A stretch of DNA of 64,000 nucleotides, from NCBI RefSeq assembly GCF_030160235.1, contig NZ_BSNY01000030.1:186001-250000 (forward strand). The letters run 5' to 3'. Within the stretch, counting starts at the first letter, position 1. Every line of letters starts with the position of its first letter. Shown here in pieces: positions 50,477-59,495 of this stretch. The notes beneath the pieces are model-generated. The model ran no database searches. It was not told the origin of the DNA and worked only from the letters and a program-made list of their open reading frames with translations. The DNA is from Mesorhizobium huakuii (lineage in GTDB: Bacteria > Pseudomonadota > Alphaproteobacteria > Rhizobiales > Rhizobiaceae). A program made the translations under genes and the position numbers.

Positions 50477-53292
50477 GCTGGCTGCCGCTCTCCTTTGGCG
50501 CTCCCATGGTGCTGTGGGGCCTGCTGGCGCTGCCGGTGATCTGGTGGCTGCTCAGGCTGACGCCGCCCAAGCCGCAGGCCGAGATCTTTCCGCCGCTGAA
50601 GATCCTGGCGCGCGTCTTGAAGCGCGAGGAGACGCCGCATCAAAGCCCCTGGTGGCTGACGCTGCTCAGGCTGCTGATGGCGGGCCTCGTCGTCGCGGCC
50701 CTTGCAGAACCGGTCTTCAACCCGCGCGAAAAACTGCCGGCCGAGGGTGCGGCCTTGGCGCTGGTCATCGACAATGACTGGGCTAGTGCGGCCGACTGGA
50801 ACAAGCGCGTCGCCACCGCCGAGCGGCTGATCAAGGATGCCGGCTCGAACGGCGTGCCCGTCATCATCGCCTTCACCGCCGAAAAGGCCAATGCGGAGAT
50901 CGGCCCCTTCGATGCCGCCGCCGCGCTCGACCGGCTGCGCGCCGCCAAGCCGCGGCCGATCCCGACCGACCGGCCCGCCGTCTATGCCCGCGTCGCAGGC
51001 GTGCTGGAGACCTTGCCCGGCGCCAGTGTCGCCGTGCTGGCCGACGGCCTCGCGGCCAAGGGCGACGAAACCGCCTTCAACACGCTGTTGTCGAAGAATG
51101 CGGCACGCGTGGTTTGGGCTACCGCCGATCGGCTTTCGCTGACAGGCCTCACCGCCGCCGACAATCAGGTCGACGGCTTTGCCCTTACCGCCATCCGCGC
51201 GCCAGGTGACCCGGCGCCGGCGCAGGTCACCGCCGGCGCCTTCGATGACAAGGGCCGTCGCATCGCCGATGCGACGCTGACCTTCGCGCCCGGCGAAGCC
51301 ACCGCCACCGGCACCATGGCGGTGCCGTTCGAACTGCGCAACGACTTTGCCTCGATCGCGCTTGACGGTGAACGCCAGGCGGGTGCGGTGCGCGTGCTCG
51401 ACGAAAGCTCCAAGCGCCGCCGCGTCGGGCTCCTGTCGCAGGCCGAGGCCGACCAGGCGCAGCCACTTCTGTCGCCGCTTTACTACATCAGGCGCGCGCT
51501 GCAGCCCTTCGCCGATCTGGTCGAACCCTCCAGCGCCGATCTCGCCGACGCCATCCCGCAGATCCTCGACCAGAAGCCGGCGATGATCATCATGGCCGAT
51601 ATCGGCACCATTCCGGCGCAGGTCCGGCAACGGCTGGTCGACTGGGTCGACAATGGCGGCACGCTGGTGCGTTTCGCCGGCTCGCGGCTGGCAGCCGCCG
51701 GCAATGACGACGATCTGCTGCCGGTCCGCCTGCGCACCGGCGAACGTTCGCTGGGCGGCGCGCTGTCCTGGACATCGCCGCAGCCGGTCACCGAATTCCC
51801 AAAGGCCGGTCCCTTCGCCGATCTGGCGCCGCCGACCGAAGTCACCGTGAGCAGGCAGGTGCTGGCCGAACCGACGCCCGATATTGTCGAGCGCACCTGG
51901 GCCGCTCTTGCAGACGGCACGCCGCTGGTCACCGGGCTGAAGAAAGGCAAGGGCACGCTTGTGCTGTTCCACGTCACACCCGAGGCGACCTGGTCGAACC
52001 TGCCGATCTCGGGCAGCTTCGTCGAGATGCTGCGCCGCATCGTCCAGCTGTCGCGCAACCAGGGCGCGGCGATCGCCAATGCCGAAGCCGCCGCCACGTC
52101 GCTGGCGCCCTACCGCATGATCGCGGCCGACGGCTCGCTGGTGCCGCCGACCCCGGATGCAAGGCCGCTGGTGCCGGGCGCCAGCGCGCCGGTGACCTTC
52201 GAGAACCCGCCCGGCCTCTATGGCTCGGAGACCGGCGTCTTCGCCCACAATTTGCTCGATGCGGCAAGCACCTTCGTGCCGCTGGCGCGCCCGCAATTGA
52301 CCGTTCCGGTCACATCAATCCAGTACGCCTTCGACGAATCCCGCAATCTGAAAGGTTCGCTGGTCACCGCCGCCCTGGTGCTGATGCTGCTCGACACGCT
52401 GGCGGTGTTCTGGATGGGCGGGCTGTTTTCACGCCGGCGGCGCCGCGCCGGCGCTGTGGCCACCACCGCTGCCGTCCTGATCGTGCTTGGCGCATTGTTC
52501 GGCCATGCCGATTTCGCCCGCGCCGACGATGCCAAGCCGGGCGACGAGGCGGCCATCACGGCGATTTCGAAAACCCGCATCGCCTATGTGCTGACCGGCG
52601 TGCCCGGCGACGATTCGATCAGCCGCGCCGGGCTCGAAGGCTTGACCCGCTTCCTGATCGAGAAGACCGCGCTGGAACCCGGCGCGCCGGCCGGCGTCGA
52701 CATTGCGAAGGACGAGCTGTCCTTCTATCCGCTGATCTACTGGCCGATCGATCCGGCCGCCCCGATGCCGAGCCAGGCCGCGATCGCCCGCATCGACGCC
52801 TATATGCAGCAGGGCGGCACGGTGCTGTTCGACACGCGAGACCAGTTCGCCAACGGCATCGGCGCCGATTCCACCAGCCCGGCCACCGAGCGGCTGCGCG
52901 ACATCCTCGGCAACCTCAACGTGCCCCCGCTGGAACCGGTGCCGTCGGACCACGTGTTGACCAAGTCCTTCTTCATCCTGCCGGAGTTCCCCGGCCGCTT
53001 CGCCGGCAGCCCGCTCTGGGTAGAGGCCTCGCTCGATGCCAGCAATACCGACAACCGTCCGGTGCGCACAGGCGACGGCGTATCGCCGATCATGATCACG
53101 GCCAATGATTTCGCCGGCGCCTGGGCGGTCGACGAGAATGGCGACCCGCTGCTGCCGACGGTGCCGGCCGACCCGATGCAGCGCGTCTACGCGCTGCGCG
53201 CCGGCGTCAACATCATGATGTACATGCTGACCGGCAACTACAAATCCGACCAAGTGCATGTCCCCATCCTGCTCGAACGGCTGGGGCAGTAG
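50473..53292 (+). CDS. Membrane protein with N-terminal BatA-like and C-terminal DUF4159 domains
   Basis: 939 residues. N-terminal two membrane segments (about 6-25 and 58-78) with PLSFGAPMVLWGLLALPVIWWLLRLTPPKP, typical of the BatA/aerotolerance N-terminal domain. A vWA-like region (LALVIDNDWASAADWN), a glutamine-amidotransferase-like middle (MIIMADIGTIP...DNGGTLVRFAGSRLA), two membrane helices at about 620-675, then DUF4159 (about 700-935: TRIAYVLTGVPGDDSISRAGL, QQGGTVLFDTRDQF). A large envelope complex subunit; function unknown. Confidence 0.9.
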   Translation: MSWLPLSFGAPMVLWGLLALPVIWWLLRLTPPKPQAEIFPPLKILARVLKREETPHQSPWWLTLLRLLMAGLVVAALAEPVFNPREKLPAEGAALALVIDNDWASAADWNKRVATAERLIKDAGSNGVPVIIAFTAEKANAEIGPFDAAAALDRLRAAKPRPIPTDRPAVYARVAGVLETLPGASVAVLADGLAAKGDETAFNTLLSKNAARVVWATADRLSLTGLTAADNQVDGFALTAIRAPGDPAPAQVTAGAFDDKGRRIADATLTFAPGEATATGTMAVPFELRNDFASIALDGERQAGAVRVLDESSKRRRVGLLSQAEADQAQPLLSPLYYIRRALQPFADLVEPSSADLADAIPQILDQKPAMIIMADIGTIPAQVRQRLVDWVDNGGTLVRFAGSRLAAAGNDDDLLPVRLRTGERSLGGALSWTSPQPVTEFPKAGPFADLAPPTEVTVSRQVLAEPTPDIVERTWAALADGTPLVTGLKKGKGTLVLFHVTPEATWSNLPISGSFVEMLRRIVQLSRNQGAAIANAEAAATSLAPYRMIAADGSLVPPTPDARPLVPGASAPVTFENPPGLYGSETGVFAHNLLDAASTFVPLARPQLTVPVTSIQYAFDESRNLKGSLVTAALVLMLLDTLAVFWMGGLFSRRRRRAGAVATTAAVLIVLGALFGHADFARADDAKPGDEAAITAISKTRIAYVLTGVPGDDSISRAGLEGLTRFLIEKTALEPGAPAGVDIAKDELSFYPLIYWPIDPAAPMPSQAAIARIDAYMQQGGTVLFDTRDQFANGIGADSTSPATERLRDILGNLNVPPLEPVPSDHVLTKSFFILPEFPGRFAGSPLWVEASLDASNTDNRPVRTGDGVSPIMITANDFAGAWAVDENGDPLLPTVPADPMQRVYALRAGVNIMMYMLTGNYKSDQVHVPILLERLGQ

Positions 53293-53324
53293 GATGGCGT
53301 TCTCTATTGCACCTCCTTGGATCG

Positions 53325-53347
53325 ACCCTCCCCACAGAAGGGAGGGT
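53325..53347 (+). promoter_or_regulatory. Hairpin that sequesters the Shine-Dalgarno of the last moxR-operon gene
   Basis: ACCCTCCC (53325-53332) and GGGAGGGT (53340-53347) form a perfect 8-bp stem with a 7-nt loop. The right arm is the Shine-Dalgarno, 5 nt before the ATG at 53353. Folding would occlude the ribosome-binding site, so translation may depend on readthrough from the upstream gene, a factor or temperature. Confidence 0.6.
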
Positions 53348-53352
53348 AAGAA

Positions 53353-55431
53353 ATGAACTGGTCGATCTCCTTCGAACCGCTGATCTCCTGGCCTTTGCTG
53401 GCCCTCGTGCTGGTGCCGCTGGCGCTGCTGGCCCTTGTCGGCCTGTGGTTTCGCCAGCGCGGCGGCGTCCTGCGCTTCGTCGCCCTGCTGGCGCTTGCCG
53501 CCGCACTGTTCAACCCGGTGTTCCTCAACGAGGAGCGCGAGCCGCTGAAGAGCGTCGTCGCGCTGATCGTCGACCGCAGCCAGAGCCAGGACATTGGCGA
53601 CCGCACCAAACAGACCGATGAGGCGCTGGCCGGGCTGCAGCAGCGTCTTGGCCGCTTCAAGCAGTTCGACGTTCGCGTCGTCGAGGCCGGCAAGTCCGAT
53701 GCCGCCGAGGAGCGTACCGAAACGCGGCTGTTCGGCGCGCTGGAAGGCGCCTTCCGCGACGTGCCGCCGTCGCGCATCGGCGGCGCCATCATGATCACCG
53801 ACGGCGAGGTGCATGACGCACCGCCTGGCGCGCCCGACTTCAACGCCCCGCTGCATGCCTTGATCACCGGCAACGACCACGAAAAGGACCGCCGCATCCG
53901 CTTCGAGAACGCGCCGCGTTTCGGCATCGTCGGCAAACCGCTCGACATGACCTACCGCGTCATTTCGACGGAAAACGAGACCGGCCCGGTCGATGTGCGC
54001 GTCTCGGTCAATGGCGAGCAGGTCTCGGTCGAGCATGCCACCGTCGGCCAGGCCATGCCGCTGCAGGTGACCATTCCGGGCGCCGGCCGCAACATCATCG
54101 AACTCGCCATAGACCGCGAACCCGGCGAACTCACCGACACCAACAACCGCGCCATCGCGCTGGTCGACGGCATCCGCGAGAATTTGCGCGTGCTGCTCGT
54201 TTCGGGCGAACCGCATGCGGGCGAGCGCACCTGGCGCAATCTGCTGAAGTCCGACGCCTCGGTCGATCTCGTCCACTTCACCATTCTGCGGCCGCCGGAA
54301 AAGCAGGACGGCACGCCGATCAACGAATTGTCGCTGATCGCCTTCCCGACGCGCGAACTGTTCGTCGAGAAGATCAAGGATTTCGACCTCATCATCTTCG
54401 ACCGCTACCAGCACCGCGACGTGCTGCCGATCCTCTACTACGACTACATCTCCGAATATGTCGAAAAGGGCGGCGCGCTGCTGATCGCCGCCGGCCCCGA
54501 ATATGCCGGCGAGGCTTCGATCGCGCGCACGCCGCTGATGTCGGCTTTGCCGGCCATGCCGACCGGCGAAGTGGTCGAAAAGGCCTTCTACCCGCGGCTC
54601 ACCGACCTCGGCCAGCGTCATCCGGTGACGCGCGGCCTCGATGGTTCGGCCACCGAGCCGCCGCACTGGAGCCGCTGGTTCCGCACCATCGGCGTGCAGA
54701 ACCCGCAAGGCGAGGTGGTGATGAAGGGCGCCGACAACCGGCCCCTGCTGCTGCTCGACCGCAAGGGCGAAGGCCGCGTCGGCATGCTTCTGTCCGACCA
54801 GGGCTGGCTGTGGGCGCGCGGCTTCGAGGGCGGCGGGCCGCATGTCCAGCTCTACAGGCGCATCGCCCACTGGCTGATGAAGGAACCCGAGCTCGAGGAA
54901 GAGCGGCTGACCGCCGAGGGGCGCGGCATGGTGCTGGAGATCCGCCGCCAGACCATGGCCGACGATCCCGGCCCGGCGCAGATCATCACGCCCTCCGGCA
55001 AGACCGTGACCGTCAAGCTCGACAAATCCGAGCCCGGCGTCTTCCTCGGCAGCGTCCAGACCAACGAGATCGGCCTCTTCCAGGTCGCCAATGGCGATCT
55101 CACCGCGCTCGCCCATGTCGGACCGGTCAATGCGCCGGAATTCGCCGATGTCATCTCCACCGAAAACCGGCTGAAGGCGCCGGCGGAAGCCACCGGCGGC
55201 AGCGTACGCCGGCTGGCGTCATCGACAGCCTTGGGCAGCGATGTGACCTTGCCTTCCATCGTGCCGGTGCGCTCGTCCGGCGAAGCGTCGGGCAGCGACT
55301 GGATCGGCCTGCGCACCACCGACGACAGCGTCTTGAAGGCCGTCTCGCGCGTGCCGCTGTTCGGCGGCTTCCTCGGCCTCGGCCTGTTGCTCCTGGCGAT
55401 GGGATCGATGTGGTACCGCGAGGGACGGTAG
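53353..55431 (+). CDS. Large membrane protein of the moxR operon (vWA / GATase1-like)
   Basis: 692 residues. N-terminal membrane helices (about 12-32, 40-55), then a vWA-like strand with a D-x-S-x-S MIDAS-type motif (LIVDRSQSQDIG) and GGAIMITDGEVHD. A beta-sandwich follows (DVRVSVNGEQVSVEHATVGQ), a glutamine-amidotransferase-like Rossmann part (GALLIAAGPEYAG), and a final membrane helix (FGGFLGLGLLLLAMGSMWY). It shares design with the preceding 939-residue protein, suggesting a common complex in the membrane. No characterised homologue known to me. Confidence 0.88.
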   Translation: MNWSISFEPLISWPLLALVLVPLALLALVGLWFRQRGGVLRFVALLALAAALFNPVFLNEEREPLKSVVALIVDRSQSQDIGDRTKQTDEALAGLQQRLGRFKQFDVRVVEAGKSDAAEERTETRLFGALEGAFRDVPPSRIGGAIMITDGEVHDAPPGAPDFNAPLHALITGNDHEKDRRIRFENAPRFGIVGKPLDMTYRVISTENETGPVDVRVSVNGEQVSVEHATVGQAMPLQVTIPGAGRNIIELAIDREPGELTDTNNRAIALVDGIRENLRVLLVSGEPHAGERTWRNLLKSDASVDLVHFTILRPPEKQDGTPINELSLIAFPTRELFVEKIKDFDLIIFDRYQHRDVLPILYYDYISEYVEKGGALLIAAGPEYAGEASIARTPLMSALPAMPTGEVVEKAFYPRLTDLGQRHPVTRGLDGSATEPPHWSRWFRTIGVQNPQGEVVMKGADNRPLLLLDRKGEGRVGMLLSDQGWLWARGFEGGGPHVQLYRRIAHWLMKEPELEEERLTAEGRGMVLEIRRQTMADDPGPAQIITPSGKTVTVKLDKSEPGVFLGSVQTNEIGLFQVANGDLTALAHVGPVNAPEFADVISTENRLKAPAEATGGSVRRLASSTALGSDVTLPSIVPVRSSGEASGSDWIGLRTTDDSVLKAVSRVPLFGGFLGLGLLLLAMGSMWYREGR

Positions 55432-55437
55432 CGCGAC

Positions 55438-55474
55438 GCCTTTTCCTTCTCCCCTTGTGGGAGAAGGAAAAGGC
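55438..55474. repeat. 16-bp perfect palindrome, CCTTCTCCC type
   Basis: GCCTTTTCCTTCTCCC (55438-55453), loop CTTGT, and its exact complement (55459-55474), between the converging moxR operon and clpS. Core shared with 653-684. Likely a dispersed element that also separates the transcripts. Confidence 0.85.
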
Positions 55475-55482
55475 AGCCCTCC

Positions 55483-55788
55483 TCACTCTTCCGGCTCGGT
55501 CGTGAACAGCAGCGGGTAGCCCTTGGCCTTGCCTGCGTCGGTGGCCCGCGTTGCCTTGGTCTCGGCGACATCCTTGGTGAAGACCGCGACCACGCAGACG
55601 CCGCGCCGGTGCGCGGTGATCATGATGCGGTGCGCCTGGTCCTCGCTGAGCTTGAACTCGCCCTTCAGCACCGTCACCACGAATTCGCGCGGCGTGAAAT
55701 CGTCGTTGATGAGGATGACCTTGTAGAGCTTAGGCCGCTCGGTCTGCGGCTTGACCTTGGTTCGCGGTTTTGTGGTGATTTCTGGCAT
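55483..55788 (-). CDS. clpS: ATP-dependent Clp protease adaptor ClpS (ClpS2-type)
   Basis: 101 residues from MPEITTKPR; a GTG 15 codons upstream is less likely. The ClpS core KLYKVILINDDFTPREFVVTVLKGEF carries the Asn-Asp-Asp N-end-rule pocket, followed by IMITAHRRGVCVVAVFTKDVAETKATRATDAGKAKGYPLLFTTEPEE. PREF rather than PMEF fits the second alphaproteobacterial paralogue, ClpS2. It delivers substrates with N-terminal hydrophobic residues to ClpAP. No clpA is adjacent; clpS1-clpA is presumably elsewhere. Confidence 0.93.
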   Translation of the reverse strand: MPEITTKPRTKVKPQTERPKLYKVILINDDFTPREFVVTVLKGEFKLSEDQAHRIMITAHRRGVCVVAVFTKDVAETKATRATDAGKAKGYPLLFTTEPEE

Positions 55789-55926
55789 CGGAACCGACAG
55801 TTTCGCGATCGGACTCACCCGGTATTTTGCCACGGGCGGCAGCGATCGTCCATTTTGATTGGCATGCGGGCAGCCGGCGGGCTGGCCCGGTCATTCACAA
55901 TCATGTGGGAAATTGTCGATCCCGCT

Positions 55927-56241
55927 TCAACGGCCCTGGCGGCCGAACATGCGGCGGTTGGCGCCGGCATCCGCCCGGCGTTCCAGCCAGGCCGCGATCG
56001 GCCATCCGACAACGCAGAGCAGCGTCACGGCAAGAAGCACGATCAGCAGCCACGCCTGGACGGGTGTGATGTAGTCCCAATTGCTGGAGATTATCGGCGC
56101 GAACAGCGAGGGCTCGGTGCGGCCACTGGCAGGGTCGGGCACGGGGCTGGCGGTGAGCAGAATCAGCCCCCTGGCGACACCGGTGGCAATCAGGCCACCA
56201 ATCACCATCGAACGCAAAATGGACGAAAGCCGCTTCTTCAT
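55927..56241 (-). CDS. Small membrane protein, unknown function
   Basis: 104 residues from MKKRLSSIL after AGGACAATC. Two membrane helices (about 11-32 and 62-84: VQAWLLIVLLAVTLLCVVGWPIAAWL), with a short exposed loop between them (SPVPDPASGRTEPSLFAPIISSNWDYITP) and a basic C-terminus. No recognisable family. Probably a transcript of its own. Confidence 0.75.
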   Translation of the reverse strand: MKKRLSSILRSMVIGGLIATGVARGLILLTASPVPDPASGRTEPSLFAPIISSNWDYITPVQAWLLIVLLAVTLLCVVGWPIAAWLERRADAGANRRMFGRQGR

Positions 56242-56343
56242 GCGGATTGTCCTACACGACCGGCGTTGCAAACGGGTTAAGCACGATCGAGATGCGTGGC
56301 TGGAAGCCGCCGGTGTTCAGCTCATCGACCATGCATTCGGCAG

Positions 56344-56379
56344 AAGGCCGCCCCAGCCGGTTGCGGCTGGGGCGGCCTT
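56344..56379 (-). terminator. Strong hairpin downstream of the Ala/Lys-rich gene
   Basis: A perfect 16-bp stem (AAGGCCGCCCCAGCCG and its complement) with a 4-nt loop, about 24 nt past the minus-strand stop codon at 56403. On the minus strand it ends CGGCCTTCT; the T tract is short. Most likely a terminator. Confidence 0.7.
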
Positions 56380-56402
56380 GCTAGAACTGACCTCGAAACG
56401 GA

Positions 56403-56708
56403 TCAGGGCTTCTTCGGAGCAGCCTTCGGGGCCGCCGCGGCGGGGGCGGCCTTGGCGGGAGCCGCCTTGGCGGGGGCCTTCTTGACCGGGCACTTGTGCT
56501 TCTTGGTCACCTTGCAAACGGCCTTCTTGGCGACCTTCTTCGGAGCAGCCTTGGCCGGAGCGGTGGTCGTCGCGGCAGCGGCCGGAGCCGTGGTCGTGGC
56601 GGCGGCAGCCGGGGCAGCGGTCGTGGTGGCGGCAGCGTTGCCGAGAGCCGGCATCGAGAAGGCAAGAGCAACGGTGAGGCCGAGGGCCGACAGGAGGGAC
56701 TTTTTCAT
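56403..56708 (-). CDS. Small exported Ala/Lys/Pro/Thr-rich protein
   Basis: 101 residues; AAGGAAATG upstream of the ATG. Signal peptide about 1-25 (ALGNAAA). The mature protein repeats AAATTTAPAAAA and APAKAAPAKAAP motifs around a basic, cysteine-containing centre (KKVAKKAVCKVTKKHKCPVKK). Low-complexity, strongly basic proteins of this kind occur in rhizobial periplasms; function unknown. The two cysteines may form a disulfide. Confidence 0.8.
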   Translation of the reverse strand: MKKSLLSALGLTVALAFSMPALGNAAATTTAAPAAAATTTAPAAAATTTAPAKAAPKKVAKKAVCKVTKKHKCPVKKAPAKAAPAKAAPAAAAPKAAPKKP

Positions 56709-56745
56709 GGCTTCATTTCCTTTTTATGCGGGTCGATTTCGAGCG

Positions 56746-57045
56746 TCACTGGACCGGGTCGTTCGGTGTCACTCCAAGCAGCTTCAAAGCGTTGGCGAGC
56801 ATCCGGATGCCCTGTGCCTGTTTCTTGGCAGCACAATACCGGTTGCCCTTTCTCTGAAGTGCCTTTGCCGCGGTGACCTGCGTTGCCGTGGCATGGGTTT
56901 CGAGGGCTTCATCAAATTGGTGGCTGAGATTGGCGCACCGTTCGCTCCGGGTGAGCGGCGCCTTTGCGTTTGATTGTCCGGCAGCGGCAGTGACCAGGCC
57001 AAGGCCCAGCAACGCACCCAACAAACTGATCGACAACCTTGGCAT
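56746..57045 (-). CDS. Small exported protein, unknown function
   Basis: 99 residues starting MPRLSISLLG. Signal peptide about 1-23 (VTAAAGQ). The mature helical part, PLTRSERCANLSHQFDEALETHATATQVTAAKALQRKGNRYCAAKKQAQGIRMLANALKLLGVTP, has two cysteines. Resembles short secreted alpha-helical proteins of rhizobia; no named family. Divergent from the response-regulator gene, separated by 324 nt. Confidence 0.8.
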   Translation of the reverse strand: MPRLSISLLGALLGLGLVTAAAGQSNAKAPLTRSERCANLSHQFDEALETHATATQVTAAKALQRKGNRYCAAKKQAQGIRMLANALKLLGVTPNDPVQ

Positions 57046-57369
57046 TGGTTTTTCCGTGAACCCGGAGATTTGCGTCGCAGCCGGTAATCTGACCGCCACG
57101 AAACCGTTATGTCGCCCTACCTTTTCAGGAGTTTTTCCCAATTGTAGAATTTTGTTTCTGGATTGTGTCTGGCCCGCCCGCCTGATGCGTATCGTCCAAG
57201 ATCGGTCCCGGTTTTGGGAACCGGCACGCACGGACATGGCTTTCCATGTGGAGAAGGCCGAATTCGTTCTCCCTTGAAAAGCAAGGCACTGGCCAACATA
57301 TGGCCCGAATTCTATCGTGTGGCTCACCTGCCAGGAATGACCTGGCCTGCAATCGAGACAGGGCACCTC
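57046..57369. other. Intergenic region upstream of the second two-component system
   Basis: 324 bases between the divergent small secreted-protein gene and the response-regulator gene. The part around 57105-57170 is relatively AT-rich. A small palindrome, CCGGTT-TTGGG-AACCGG, lies near 57210-57226. The response-regulator frame is open through the right end, but without a convincing earlier start. No promoter can be named with confidence. Confidence 0.5.
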
Positions 57370-58086
57370 GTGAAATCCGACGCACACATACTGATCGTCG
57401 ACGACGACAAGGGCATCCGCGACCTGCTTCAGGAATTCTTCCAGAAGCGGGGCCTGCACACTTCGGTTGCCGCCGACGGTACCGAGATGGAGGCCGTCCT
57501 GCGCCGCGCGCAGGTGGACCTCATCGTGCTCGACGTGATGTTGCCCGGCAAGAGCGGGCTGGAACTGTGCCGCGACCTGCGCGCCCAGTATTCGACGCCG
57601 ATCATCATGCTGACCGCCGTCACCGAGACCACCGACCGCGTCGTTGGCCTGGAGATGGGCGCCGACGATTATGTGCCCAAGCCCTTCGATCCGCGCGAAC
57701 TCCTGGCGCGCATCCGTGCCGTGCTGCGCCGCAATGGTGCGGCCGAACCGAAGCGCGCCACCACAAAGCAGATCTACCGTTTCGCCGGCTGGACGATGGA
57801 CTGTTCGCGGCGCCGGCTGACCGCGCCCGACGATGTCAGGGTCGAGCTGACCATGGCCGAATTCAACCTGCTGCAGACCTTCGTCAAGAGCGCCCAGCGG
57901 GTGCTGACCCGCGACCAGCTGATCGAGCTCTCCGGCGGCGACAGCGACTATTCCTTCGACCGCAGCATCGACATCCTGGTCAGCCGGCTGCGGCGCAAGA
58001 TGGAAGACGACCCGAAAACACCGAAACTGATCCTGACGGTGCGCAGCGGCGGCTACCAGTTCCTGCCCGAGACGACTTCCGAATGA
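57370..58086 (+). CDS. OmpR-family response regulator
   Basis: 238 residues from GTG, with AGGG upstream; an in-frame ATG 36 nt earlier is too close to its AGG. Receiver: DDD at 11-13, phospho-acceptor Asp55 (LIVLDVMLPG), Thr82, Lys104 (VPKPFDPREL). Winged helix about 135-238 with ELTMAEFNLLQTFVKSAQRVLTRDQLIEL and SFDRSIDILVSRLRRKMEDD. Its stop codon overlaps the kinase start (ATGA), so the pair is a cognate two-component system. The stimulus is unknown. Confidence 0.93.
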   Translation: MKSDAHILIVDDDKGIRDLLQEFFQKRGLHTSVAADGTEMEAVLRRAQVDLIVLDVMLPGKSGLELCRDLRAQYSTPIIMLTAVTETTDRVVGLEMGADDYVPKPFDPRELLARIRAVLRRNGAAEPKRATTKQIYRFAGWTMDCSRRRLTAPDDVRVELTMAEFNLLQTFVKSAQRVLTRDQLIELSGGDSDYSFDRSIDILVSRLRRKMEDDPKTPKLILTVRSGGYQFLPETTSE

Positions 58087-59489
58087 AACGTCTCCTGCCG
58101 CAGACCTTGCCTGCCTGGGTGCTGCTGATCGTCATTGCCGGCCTTCTGATAAGCCAGGTCGCGACCCTCTATATCGTGTCGCGCGACCGCGCCGCCGCCA
58201 ACGACGTGGTCGACCTCTACCGGCTCAACGACCGCGCCTTCTCTTTGGTGCAGCTGATGAGCGGCGCCACGCCCGAGGAGCGCAAGGCAACCGCGGCGGG
58301 CCTGTTCAACTCGACTTACGCCCTTACCGTCTCCGACACGCCCGCCGTCACTTCCTCGATCGCCGGCGACGACGAGCTGGCCGAACTCGAGGACATTCTC
58401 GTCGGCCGGCTGTCGAAGTTCGGCGTCACCGACGCGCGCGTGCGGCGCGATCCGGCAACGCGCGAGGCCGACGACGCCAGCACCGCATCCGGCCCCGATA
58501 TCGGCCAGGTCGAGCGCGACCTTCTGGTGCTCGCCGCCGATTTCGCCCAGAGCGACAAGCTGACGGCCTCCTTACGCTTCGCCGACGGCCAGTGGCTGAA
58601 CTTCACAGAGCCTATCACGCCGGTCGGCCCGATCCTGAGCTTCGACAGCCTGCCGCTCTATTCGCTGATCGCCGGCCTGGTGGTGATCATGTCGATCTGG
58701 TCGCTGCGCCGGCTGACCGCCCCCTACCGGATGATGGAAACCGCCGTGAACAGGATCGGCAAGGATCTGAAGAGCCCGCCGATTGCCGAGTCGGGCAGCC
58801 GCGAGGTTCAGGCTGCCGCCAGGGCGATCAACGCCATGCAGAAGAGGTTGCGCGAATATGTCGAGGACCGCGAACATCTTGCCGCGGCCCTTGCGCATGA
58901 TTTGCGCACGCCGATGACGCGCATGCGGCTGCGGCTCGAACTGTTGCGCAAATCGGCGGTACGCGAGGCGCTGGCGCATGATCTCGCCGACGTCGAGAGC
59001 ATCGCCAGCTCGGTGATCGACTTCGCCACTTTCGAGGTGAACGAGGAAAAGACCGAGCGCATCGACTTCTGGTCGCTCGTGGAATCGATCGCCGACCCGT
59101 ATCCAGAGGTCTCGTTCGACAATGACGACACCCGTTCTCGCGGCCTGATCTGCATGGCGCGGCCGGTGGCGCTCAAGCGCTGCGTCACCAATCTGGTCCA
59201 GAATGCCGTCACCTACGGCAAGAAGGCGCATCTCAGCCTGCACCGCTCGGACGGCACGATCACACTCACCATCCGCGACGAAGGGCCTGGCATACCGCAG
59301 GCGCAGATCGATGCCGTCTTCGGCTCCTTCGTGCGCCTCGAACAGTCACGCAACCGCCAGACCGGCGGCCTTGGGCTGGGTCTCACCATCGCCCGCAACA
59401 TCGCGCGCGCCGCCGGCGGCGAGATCCGCCTGTCCAACCATCCGGACGGCGGACTGCTGACCGAGCTGCGCCTGCCGCTGGCGACCTGA
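58083..59489 (+). CDS. Sensor histidine kinase
   Basis: 468 residues. Membrane segments about 12-33 and 187-207 enclose a periplasmic domain of about 150 residues. HAMP follows (LRRLTAPYRMMETAVNRIGKDL), then His272 in ALAHDLRTPMTRMRLRLELL, N box Asn374 (LVQNAVTYG), G1 DEGPGIP (399-405) and G2 GGLGLGLTIA (428-437). All kinase motifs are intact. Paired with the regulator at 57370; HK architecture differs enough from the 6942 kinase to be an independent system. Confidence 0.94.
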   Translation: MKRLLPQTLPAWVLLIVIAGLLISQVATLYIVSRDRAAANDVVDLYRLNDRAFSLVQLMSGATPEERKATAAGLFNSTYALTVSDTPAVTSSIAGDDELAELEDILVGRLSKFGVTDARVRRDPATREADDASTASGPDIGQVERDLLVLAADFAQSDKLTASLRFADGQWLNFTEPITPVGPILSFDSLPLYSLIAGLVVIMSIWSLRRLTAPYRMMETAVNRIGKDLKSPPIAESGSREVQAAARAINAMQKRLREYVEDREHLAAALAHDLRTPMTRMRLRLELLRKSAVREALAHDLADVESIASSVIDFATFEVNEEKTERIDFWSLVESIADPYPEVSFDNDDTRSRGLICMARPVALKRCVTNLVQNAVTYGKKAHLSLHRSDGTITLTIRDEGPGIPQAQIDAVFGSFVRLEQSRNRQTGGLGLGLTIARNIARAAGGEIRLSNHPDGGLLTELRLPLAT

Positions 59490-59495
59490 GCCGTT

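Noticed and set aside
52429-55116. 895-codon minus-strand open frame
   Set aside because: Antisense to the DUF4159 and following membrane-protein genes; composition is a GC artefact and there is no recognisable domain.
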